From contig CM059564.1 in NCBI GenBank assembly GCA_030386875.1, positions 65,949,936-66,013,935 on the forward strand: a DNA stretch of 64,000 bases, in the 5' to 3' direction. This document shows, in pieces, positions 46,801 to 58,800 of the stretch (positions within the stretch are counted from its first letter, which is position 1; each line of letters opens with the position of its first letter). The DNA comes from Morinoia aosen. Taxonomy: Eukaryota > Arthropoda > Malacostraca > Amphipoda > Talitridae. The position numbers and the translations under genes were made by a program. The notes below the pieces were generated by a model. The model did not search any database. It saw nothing but the letters and a program-made list of their open reading frames with translations, and was not told where the DNA came from.

Positions 46801-49800
46801 TGGATTATGGTATCCTTAATTCTACTCATAATTATTTTATAATGCCCACATTAATGATTTGTATGTTCAGTGTGAACACAGCATAAGTTGCTCCAGTCAA
46901 AAGCAGTAGCTACCAACTCATTATGAGTACGATTTGGTAACATAAATTTCTGATTTTCAAGCTCTCAGTCTTACTGTCAGTGTCGTCAAACGTAATATGA
47001 TACTGCAGGCTTGGCATCTGCATTAGCTTTTTAGGCCCACTAGTTTCCTGTGTACAATATCCTTTCTTGTCTTCTGCATTAGCACCAACTACAGTGGAGT
47101 CAACTGTACCACCAGTAAGATGGAGTAGGACTTTTAAGTTCTTTTGTGCTTCTCAAGAAGATGAAGAAAAATAGATGTTCAATAGGAAAAATTTTTTGTT
47201 AGTCAAAATAGTTATTCTAATGTGACAGAAAATAAAGAGTTCCACAAGTTCTGTTTTGTAGAGCGACCTGGATACACAGTCAGACCATACCGTCAGTCGG
47301 CAGTGTCTGTGACAATGTTTGGTACAGGTTTGGGGCAGGGAGAGCTCAAATGCTCCTTAAAATATTGAAATATTTGAGGCTAAATGCTGGTCGCGAAGAT
47401 GATGCAATTAAGACCTACCACTGCCAGGAGAGACTTCAAGATGATGCAAATTGTGTTACACAATCCATGGGAAGTAATTAAGGTTCAAATTAGATTCAAG
47501 ATTTTTGGTTTGGGAATAAAGTCAATAAAAAATAATTAAACTAGCAATTACGCCTTTCTTACAGGTTTGTGCAATTTATATGTGACTAAATTTGAAAATA
47601 AACACTAAACTGATGTTTTTTTTAGTTTTTATATATTTTTTAATGCCAACCCTGAGAAGTAAACTCAACTTAACTAGGAAAACTGAAAAAAGGAGAATAT
47701 AAACAAAAAGGCCATATTCAAAAATAAAAAAATAAATTGCATTTTCAACACGTTGACTACGCATTGATACACATGTGTAACACTACGTAAATGGCTCATT
47801 TAGGTACTGGAATATACAAACATTTCAATTATTTTGCTACCTTTTACAAAATAAGTTTTAGAGTATAAGGTAACATACTATGTTTTTTTTGTATTTTTCA
47901 TACTTTTTAGAAAGGGTCAAAATGTATTAGAGCAGTAAAGCCTACTTTTCATTAAGACTTCATCTAACCTAACCAAACTCGCCGGAGCTACTGAACAACC
48001 ATAGTCAACGTGTTAGAGAAAGCATGAAGGCAGTGCTACAAAAAGCATCAATATAACTCTCGGTTACAATGGCTCAAAGCAGCTCAAATGAGTCAATAGA
48101 ATTTATTGGCTACTAGCTTGTTTGCTTGATTGATCTCTTTGTCCCCTTTACCAGTAACACAAATATGAAAATGATCAGCACCAAGTAAAAATAAGTTTGA
48201 CACAACTAGATGAAGATCATCTTGATAGTCTTGATGTAATCACTCACTGCAAAATGAATTCATCAATGCTACACAATTACTAAGTTCCTGCGACTGATGT
48301 GCAATTTATTTATCAATGTTGACCATGCACCTACGCATGCTGCTACCGGGGTTGTATAGCTACTTTTTGTGGCATAGTTTTGGTGCATCTTTTAAGTAAA
48401 TAATTTTGTTAGCCATTAGCTCTGCAGATTAGTTGTTTCTCCCCTATTTTTTCATAGCCTCACGATTTTTTAATATCGTCTTAACTTTCGACTGGACTAG
48501 GCTCAAGTTTCGATTTTTGTTTGACGCTCTTCTAAAGGCTTGTTTCATCTTCAAAACATCTGATTTTACCCTTACTGTCAGACTACTCACCCGCTTTGCC
48601 TTTCCCATTGCAGAAATGTCTGCACAATTTTAGTGGCCATTATGGGAGTGTCACTGCGCGTCGTGATAATATCCACAAAAACCAGGCGTAAGAATTTCAC
48701 TTGAATTCAGTGGGAAACGCAGGAAGAGATATTATTGTCATTGCCTCGTGGCATAATGGTGCTACGGAACGGTGTAAACTAAACACAAGCGGAAACCGTA
48801 TCTATGAATTTTTCTACCGGTAAACAAAAGGTAACCAAAAAAGTTCTGTTCGCTTTTTGATTAGCCACTGAATGAAGTTCAAAATATATATGCAATGTGT
48901 GTAGCAATTGTTTTCAGCTTCGGGCAGCCGAAAGTAGAAACATCAGATGTTAAAAAAATATGCGCACCGTGCTTGGCCATCCGTTCACATAAGCTGTCAG
49001 CAGTGAAGAAGGATGTGATGCAAGTGTTTACAGATCTTGTTTGGGGCAGTTTTCTTTATGACTTCTAAGTGGGCTTACCAGCAGCTGCATCAAGTCACTG
49101 CATATGACAACCGTTTGGGGATAGTGCTGTGAATGAACGTACCACAAGGCGTTGATATCAAAGATTCAAGTCGGGGGATTTTTCTCTCCGTGATGAGCCT
49201 TGGAGTGGAAGACCACAGGTCTTGAATGCGGCCATTGAACAGAACAGTAGTCTAACGTGTGGTGAACTTGCAAGACAGTTCAACCTTTCTGAGAAAACAG
49301 ACTTCACCTGCACCTCCTGAGTAAGGTGTACAAACTAAGTAAGTGGGTTCCGCAAACAGTATTGGAGGTCCACAAGAGACGAGTAGCAGCCTGCGTATTG
49401 CTGCTTTTTTGCCACCGTACCGCACCTTATTCAATTGAGTGCTTACCGGTGTTGAAAGGTGGGTTTTGTACAAAACTAAGCGTTTCAGACATATGTTGTC
49501 ACCTCAGGATGCTGTCCCTCTCACCGCCTATGCGCCCACGCAAGATTATGCTTTTTTGTCTGCTGGACAGGTTGTCAAATATTTCATTATGAGTTGCTAC
49601 CAACGGGCCAAACGGTCACTGGAGATACTCACAGCAATTGGAACGTGTGCAACAGGCATTGAGTCAGAAGGAGCCAGCACTGATGAATTGCAACAGTGTG
49701 TTTTTCCTCATAACAATGCCAGGTCACATGTCGCGAGAGGGGTCAGGGATACCATACAGCAACTTGGGTGGGAGACTTTGTGCCATCCACCTTATTCACC

Positions 49801-52800
49801 TGACCTTATACCATTCGATTACATCCTCTTCCATTCCCTGGATTATTATCCTTGTGGAAAGCCCTTTACCAATGAAGCAGACTTGTGCCAAACCCTCACG
49901 GACTTCTTTGCATTCAAAACCCCTAAATTTTATTGCAAGGGGATTGAAAAGCTAGAGACAAGTTGGCAGAAGGTGCTGGATGCCAATGGCAATTACTTCA
50001 ACTAAATATTAGTTACACATACTGTAAAGAGTTTCCTTTTTTCCTTTAAAAATGGACAAAACTTTTTTGATTACCTTGTAGAATTGAGGGTAGTAATTAC
50101 CAAATACTGTAACTGTGAATAACACCGGATAACAAAGTACCGTATAAAAAGGACTTACCGTACTAGTGAGTCTTATGTTATGAGTTGCTCATAAGCCCAA
50201 AATAATTCTAAGTTGTACTGGTAGGTGAGTTTATAAGTTATCTCTTTTAAGGGCATGCGAGTTGTTTTGCTATATTGTGTTACCTGCCTGCAAGATTATT
50301 ATTTCCTTTGTTGAAAGTTAGTTCTTACTTTTTTCATGGATTTGCATTAGTTCTTATTCAATATTTGGAGTTCTTATTTTATTTTGAGTTATGGAATTTA
50401 TTTTGTGTTCATGTTCAAGTTAAATAATGTAAAATGTTTCTTTATGGTATGCATTTCCATTTGTAAATACCTTATTTCCTTATTTTGTAAGATATCTTCA
50501 GTGTGTATATTTTACTCTATTTTACTCTTGATTATAATTCTAGTTGCTCTAGTTCCCATGTTTGTTTGAAGCATGCATCATGTTATGTTGTTGGTTAAGA
50601 TATTGGCATGTTGCATCCTAAGCTCCTCAGGTTCCCTCCACTGGTCTCATAACTGCCTCATATTGCAGGTAATTAATTAAATGTTTTAAATTCCTTCCTA
50701 CAGTGTCTCCTTCTTACCTGTTCATGCTCCATTAATCTAGTTCTTACCATTACAATATCATTGATTTATTTCATTACCATTCATGTTCCATTAATTTTGT
50801 CTCCTGGAATCCACACTTTCTTCTTAAGGCTCTCTTAGGCTTTAGGAGAAGCCCTTTACGTACTTTTTCATTACCTAGTTCCAACAAGATCTGTCAAACA
50901 TTACATTTTCATTTGTACCAATTTTTCAATAGTAACTTAGCACTTCTTCCCCCCCTGCAATTCTTAGCAATTCTTTACCCCCTGTGGGGGGGGTTAGAAT
51001 TCTCCCACCGTGGTCCGCTGCGTGTCGTAAGAGGCGACTATAGTGGACGGAGCGAGGGGACTGGGGATCCCCTTCTCTGTAATGATTTTCCCGAGAGGCA
51101 GCAGGCCAATGAAGGGGGTGAGAGAGGTCGAAAGACCACTCAAACCCTAGTACTAGGATCTTTGAATGTAAGGGGGTGTGGAAGTAGAGCAACCGAGAGT
51201 AAGAAGGAGGAGATTGGAAGAATGATGTTAAACCGGAAGATGGATGTATTGGCCTTGAGTGAGACGAAATTGAAGGGTAGTGGTGAGTTGATGTTTGGGA
51301 GTGTGGGAGGGAGAGTGTCTGGAGTACGTGGGGGACATGCAAGAGAGGGTGCGGCTATATTATTGAGTGTAAGAATCAGAGAGAAAGTAGTTGAATGGGG
51401 TGAGGTGTGATCAAGAATAATGTGGGTGCGAGTGAAATGGGGGGAAGAGTCATGGGTGTTTGTGAGCGCGTACGGACCGGGATCGGAGAGGAGTGGGGAA
51501 GAGAGAGAGGATTTTTGGGAGAAATTGTCCGAGTGTGTGGCTAGAGTGGGGAGTGGTTGTAGAGTTGTGGTGATGGGGGACCTGAATGCAAGAGTAGGTG
51601 ATGAGGTGGTGGATGGTGTTGTTGGTAAGTACGGAGTAGCTGGGGTAAATGAGAGTGGGGATTTCTTGGTGGGGTTATGTGTGGAGAGTGAGTTAGTGGT
51701 TGGGAATAGTTTGTTTCAGAAAAAAAGTATAAACAAGTATACATATGTGAGGACGAATGGAGGTGTGATAGAGGAGAGAGCATTGATGGATTATATTTTG
51801 GTTAGCAGGGGAGTGATGGGTCGTTTGCTCGATGTGCATGTGTTCCGTGGTGAGATGAATGGGATTTCGGATCATTATTTGGTGGAAGGAAAGCTGAGAG
51901 TTAGTGGAATATGGGGAGGTGTAAAAAGGAGGAGTGGAAGGGAGGTGTTAAATGTAAGCAAGTTACATGATTCTGAGCGTGAGTGTGAGTATCAGGAGAA
52001 GATGAAAGTGGAGTATGGGAGGGTGAAGGAAAGTGAGGTGGGTGGAGTGGAAGGGGAATGGAAATTGTTTAATGATGCGGTGGAAAAATGTGCAAGGGAA
52101 GTGTGTGGGGTAAGGAAGGTTGGAGGGGGGATTAGAAAAGGGAGTGAATGGTGGAACGGAGAAGTAGGAGCGGCTGTGAAAAGAAAGCGGGGGGCGTTCG
52201 AAAGGTGGTTGCAACGAGGCAACCAGCAAAATTTTGAAGAGTATAAGGAGAGGAAGAAAGAGTACAAAGAATGGCAAGGAGAGCAAAGAGGGCGGCGGAT
52301 GAGGAATGGGGGAGGAAGTTGGGAGGGGATTTCATGGAGAGCAGGAAGGTTTTCTGGAAGGAAGTGAAGAGAATTAGGAAGGGTCAGGTGGAGAATGAGG
52401 CAAGAGTGAAGGATATAAATGGTAGGCTGCTAGTGGAGAGTTGTGATGTGAGAAAGAGATGGGCGGAGTATTTTGAGGAACTGATGAACGTGAGGGATGA
52501 TAGGATTGCGAGAGTAGTAGCTGTTGGAAGTGATGTTAGAATGCCTGTGTTTGGTGAAGTGAATAGAAGTCGAATAAGAAGTGCAGAGGTGAGATGTGCG
52601 TTGGATAAAATGAAAAATGGGAAAGCTCCAGGTTTGGATGGCTGCACGGTTGAATGTCTAAAGAAAGGAGGAAATGTGGTTATAGAATGGTTGGTGCGTT
52701 TATTAAATGTGTGTTTCGAGGCTAGTAAAGTGCCGGTTGATTGGAGTAGCGCGTGCGTAGTTCCGTTGTACAAGGGGAAAGGTGACAGGTATGAGTGCAG

Positions 52801-55800
52801 TAATTCTAGGGGTATAAGTCTACTGAGTGTCGTTTGGGAAGCTGTATGGAAGAGTGTTAATTGGAAGAGTGAGAGTGTTGACGGATCGTGTGCTTGCTGA
52901 AGAACAGTGTGGTTTTAGGTGTGGTAGAGGTTGTGTGGATCAAATGTTTGCTGTGAGGCAGGTCAATGAAAAATACTTATTAAAGGGAAAGGATGTATAT
53001 TGGGCATTTATGGATCTAGAGAAGGCGTATGACAGAGTGGATCGCGAGGCTTTATGGCAAGTGGTAAGTTTGTATGGAGTGGGTGGGAGACTGTTGAATG
53101 CGATCAAGAGTTTCTACATTGATAGCAGAGCAGGTGTGAGAGTAGGGAATGAGGTGAGTGAATGGTTCCCAGTTGTGACAGGTGTGAGACAGGGATGTGT
53201 GATGTCGCCGTGGTTGTTTAATTTGTTTATGGATGGTGTGGTGAGAGAAGTGAATGCCAGAGTGTTGGGAAGAGGTGCGCAGTTGGTGGGACGAAATGGT
53301 ATGTATTGGGAAGTGTGTCAGCTGTTGTTTGCAGATGATACAGCGCTTGTGGCTGATTCAGAGGAAAAACTGAGGAGACTGGTTACAGAGTTTGGTAGAG
53401 TGTGCGAAAGGCGGAAATTGAGGGTAAATGTGAATAAAAGTAAGGTGATGAGATGTTCAAGAGGTGGAGTGTTTGGAACTTTGGATGTGAGGTTGAATGG
53501 GGAAGTTTTAGAGGAGGTAGAGCATTTTAGGTACCTCGGGTCGGATGTGACTGTTAAGGATAGTATGGAAGTAGAAGTGAAGCATCGAGTGAGTGAAGGT
53601 TGTAAGACATTGGGTGCAATGAGGAAAGTTTTTGAATGCAGGAGTCTGAGTATGAATGCTAAGAGGGGACTGTATGAAAGTTTGATTATGCCAGTTTTGT
53701 TGTATGGAGCAGAGTCCTGGGGGTTGAGAGCAGCTGAGAGGAGGAAGTTGGATGTGTTTGAGATGAAGTGTTTGAGGAGCATGTATGGAATAACTAGAAG
53801 AGATAGGATCAGGAATGAGTTGGTTAGGGAGCAGACGGGTGTTATCAAAAAGTTGAGTCGGCGAGTGGATGAAAGAGTGCTTGGATGGTTTGGGCATGTA
53901 GAAAGAATGAATGTTGAGCGGCTGGTGAAAAAGATATATATGTCGGAAGTGAGTGGTCTTCGAGCGCGAGGTAGACCACGGATGAGTTGGATGGATGGGG
54001 TGCGACGTGCTTTGTATGAGAGGGGTCTGACTGTGGACGTGGCGAGAGGGATGGCTGCGGACAGAAGTGAGTGGGGGCAGTGTATAAGGAGGTAATTTTT
54101 ATTTTTGACGCGTTACTGGAAGCTGCCTGCGTGTGATGGGGTTGACCTGTCATGTGCGGGGGAGGGGCTGCACTCAATGAAGCGGTCGGGGTAAACCAGC
54201 TGTTGCTGTCGGGCCTGACTGTGGAAGGTGGTTGTGCTGGGCTGCTGCTGATCCTGGCAGTTCAGGTGCGGCCAGTGCTGCCTCTCTCGCCTCCTAGTGA
54301 CTAAGTGTGGTGATTGTGGCCTGCTGTCGGCTACCCTCCCATGGGGAGGATAAGCTCGGTATATGTATGTAACTTAGCAATTCAAAGAATTTATTTTCTC
54401 CTACTCTACTAATTACCCCATATAAATAAGTAAGCAGACCATGAGTTCATCTCACCTGCGGGAGACGAACGGCAACAATGCAGAAAATATAAAGACAAAC
54501 AGAGAGGTAGTAAAGCACTTGCAGCACAGGTTTGCTATTGGCCAACTTAATTGAAGGATTTTGATCTCAAACAAACATATTTCAAGGAAACCAAGCTCCA
54601 GCTACCACTTTAAATATTGCAAATACACAAGTAAAATTAATAATGAGAGTAAACAGTTTTAAAAAAATTTGTCTGATCGCTTTCCATTTTTGGGGGCCAT
54701 GCAAATTTATTTTTTGTTTTCCTCTCAAATTTCATGTTAGGTTTGCTCATAACTAATAAAATTACAGTTTTAGTCCAATGAATATCAATGTAAAAGGCTA
54801 AAAAGCAGCTCTGAATTATAGCAGCATGTGGAAGTAGGAATTTTACTCAAGAGCACAAGAATAAAAATGGCACCAAGCAGAAATTTAAAAAAATGCTTTA
54901 GAAGTATGTGCTCCCAATCATTAGCATTCAAATGAATCAAGGCAAAATAGTATCATGAAAGGAAGAGTTAAGGAAACCACTGAACCAGAGAAGTCAGCAT
55001 TTCAAGGAGTGAGACCTACCCTTCCTGAGGCTGCGGGGCAGTCTCGCCAAGCAGCTTGGTGACGGAGGTCTTGGAGGAGTTCATTGCCACCACCTCTGCA
55101 GGATTAACAAGGCGACGACCATCTCTGCCCATTAACTTCAATGTTACTTAATTACTTCAATGTTACTTAAAAGTGCATCAGCTAAAAATATATATCTTAT
55201 TCTATCATACAAGAATTATTAGCTACTATACTATCAAGTTTCTTCAAACACTTTTAGAAACTTCCAGCACAATTGACAAAGACTCTTGGTCATCAATTTC
55301 AAAAGCCTATCTGGCCAAACAGACTTCATTTCTTGATCTCCTTGAGTTTAATAAGATAACAAAATTGTAATTTTTAAACTTTATTCCAATTAAAAACTAA
55401 AATTCAGAATTATTCTAAATATTTTACACAAGTTTTGGCCCTAGAAAATTGCAATATATAAGTTGTGCCAAAAGACACTTTTCAACCAAGGTATATCACA
55501 TATGTGATGAAGTTAGAACACCTAGTAAACATACTGTTCAGTCCAAGTTTGAAGACAAATGTTAAGTTAATAGGTGTACAGTATATATGTACCGATACCA
55601 TTTTTTTGGCCGATACCGATACCCATTTTTTGGCGGATACCGATACTTGAAAATACCGATACTACTACCAATACCGACACTTTTACAATCATCTAACCTA
55701 ATAATACGTATTTCGTTGTATGTTTGTTTATGTATTTGTTCGGTGTCCGCTTCTTGAGAAACATAGGATGTCTGAGTTTGCGGTATCATAGATACCGAAT

Positions 55801-58800
55801 TCTTCAGTGTAGATCGTCTGTACATGCATTGATATGTTTGAAATTTAACCAGGATAGGTTAGTAGTATTGGATAGGTTGTTGTGATTGCCGTAATTTGCC
55901 CATTTTTCCTAACCAGGTCGCTTTTGTGCAGCTTTCAGGCTATATTGAATAATTAAAAGACATTAAATTAAATATAGTAATTTTGAGAATAGCTGTGCCC
56001 GAAGTAATCGTTTATGAGTAATGGTGATTTGTCACTGGAGGGGAACTCCGAGTCAAGAGAGCTTTGTGTGTTCTTGTACACATGTGCTCGGCATTAAGGG
56101 CACGGTTTGGGTCTATTTTCGAATTATGGTCATTTTTCGGTTTATAAATTCATCTTATAGAGATTTTTCTTGCGCATCCAACGATATAATTGGCTTTCAA
56201 GTACGTCAATTGGTTAGTCTTCTGGACGGGGTAAAAGACGCTCACTAGTGTGACCTTGGGGTGCACCAATGGATGGGTGACCTCCCTCTTCCCCCCCATT
56301 ACGAGCCAGTATTGAGTGTTTCTCTACGGGAATAGCATGAGAGTTCATTCATGGCCTTACTTGAAATGCTTTTGTACTCAAACGAAACATTCTATTACTC
56401 AGTGATAAACTATAATGGTGTAATTGAGTGTTTGTGTTTTGAGTCCGGCTGCTGAGTCATCAGCTAATTAGCTAGCTATGTAAACATAAACGCCTCCCGG
56501 GGTTTTAAAGCTACAGGAATGGCAATTATATCAATCAAAAGAGCTTAAAAAGAGCTACAAAGCAATACAGTTAATTGAAAAAAAAAATTAGCCAGCTTTG
56601 AAAAAAAAAATTGTTAAAAAAAAACCCCTGTTCTGAAACATATATTTATTGACTTTTGATATGGATCCTTTCCCACTGTTTTAAAGGTACATAAGAAGGT
56701 ACAGAATTGCTCATAAGACTCAATTTACAAATTAGTAGGGAACGAAAAATTTTTTTTATGGAAAAATGGTGTTTCTGCAAACTCACTTTTTGATTTTCGA
56801 AAACCTACTCCTCCCACAGTTTTGAAGGTACAGAGATGGCGAGCATACCAATCGATAGCGCTTGAAAAGGAAAATAGATCCGGTGCAAAAGTTTTTTTTA
56901 ATTTCAATTCACCTTAAAAATTAGAAGCAAATTATTCAAAAAAGTGAAAAAAAAGGTCATTTTTAGGGAAAAAAGTTCTCAAAACTCAAAAAATCAAATA
57001 ATCGAAAAACTTTTGCACCGGATCTCTTGACAAGACAATTTCCTATCTATAAATTATTTTCTCAGTTCTCCGAGTTCAAAATTGTAGGAGGAGTAGGATT
57101 TTCCGCAACACATGTTTTTTCATGTTTTTTTAAAAATAATCTTTTTCATGTATGGTTACGAAAAGTACGCACAAATGAAAAAAAAATTCATAACAATTTA
57201 CACCCACGGTAGATATCTCAGAAAAATCCACCGAGAACTTACGGACTTTTTTTTTACCCCGAACCGTCCCCTTCAACATTTAAACCTACCCGACTTTCCG
57301 TTCTACGTATTGGCAACAGTGGACAACGCATTAGTGGTGTAGGGCCTACAAGAACCGCAGTTGCTACCATGTAATGACGTTCGCTAGGCCTTCGTGTCGT
57401 GAACGTGCTTTGTGGCAGTGCGAGTTACGATATAGAATTTGGATAGCATAGGTTAGATAATGTTGACGGAATTTTTCCATGGGTCCACCTAGCTTAACAT
57501 TGAAATTGTCCTTGGCATTTCCATGGGTCATGCTGCTACCTAATAAATACCCTTGCCCCTGGTTTATTTGTTTGGTGTCTGTTTCTTCCATTTCTGTCAC
57601 GCTCATAAGGATAGTTATAATGACCGTATCTGTGATACGAGTTTCACCAGCGCGCAAGTACAAGAATATTTTTCATCACAGGGACTGTTAGGATGGATGT
57701 ACTTTATTTGATTGTCATCTACATCTTGAAAATCCGTTCATGAAAGGTATTGAATCCCATCTTTGGTGGGCCGTGCACACTTGTATTAAAATAAAACCAT
57801 TATAAGCCCTACATGGGGGTTATAATAAAATTATTTGCTAATATATCTAATGATATAAAAATATTTACAATAAAGTTTCCGATTATGATAAATAAAATGC
57901 TCTTGCTATGTTAACTATATTGTCGAGAAAAATAACAAAATGAAATCCATTCAACAGATTTGCGTTTCTAATTGTATTGCAACGTAATGTAGACTAGCTA
58001 TAATAGCAACTGGCTCCAAAAGTGGACCAAAACAATAATTTCTCCAAAAAAGGGTTGTCATTTTCGTGTTATTCACACCAAATACGAGTACATACTTTGG
58101 CGAAAAAAAATAGTAAAATTCGATAAGCCCCGAAACCGAAAATATCCGCAAACAAGCAACCATCTATAAGATGAGGAATTTAAAAACGAAAATTTCAAGG
58201 TACTTGATCATATTTATTAGGAATACGTTTCGGAGTCCAAATCCACCATCAGTTCGTAAATGTACAATCATTATATCTGCAACAGAAGAAAAAACAAAAT
58301 GTTGGATACAGTCATTAAAGAAAATCACAAAAACAAAACATAAATTAACACAGGTCCCAGAGAAAAAAAAAATCGACAAGATCTACTTACTATTTGCAAT
58401 GGGTAGGAACTGTCAGAATTGTTGAGGGCCGGTTTTCGTTTAAAAATATGTAACGGTTCTAAAATTCTGAGTTCACATGCGGTTGAAGCCGAATATAAGA
58501 TTTTGAAGTCAGCAGAGGATATTAGTTCGTTGTGTTTAGCTGCGTGATTACGTACTGCGGAGTGTGAGGAGTAACCTAATTAGTTTCCCGTGCGGAAGCT
58601 TGGACTCCGATGTTCGCCCATTCTGTTACAAAAATATCGTGACGTCATGCCGACGTACGATGATGTGCACTGCACACAACTGTAAACTGTTAAGAATAAA
58701 TCAGAGAGGCTACATCCCCGTTGGAAGCGTATCCTTGTACCGAAAAAAGAAGCAATCTTAAAATTATACAATTCCGGTACAAGACAAGGATACGCTTCTG

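Noticed and set aside
51541-54177. Long minus-strand ORFs opposite the second non-LTR element
   Set aside because: They arise from the C-poor skew of the coding strand; their Ser/Pro/Leu/His-rich translations lack any domain.
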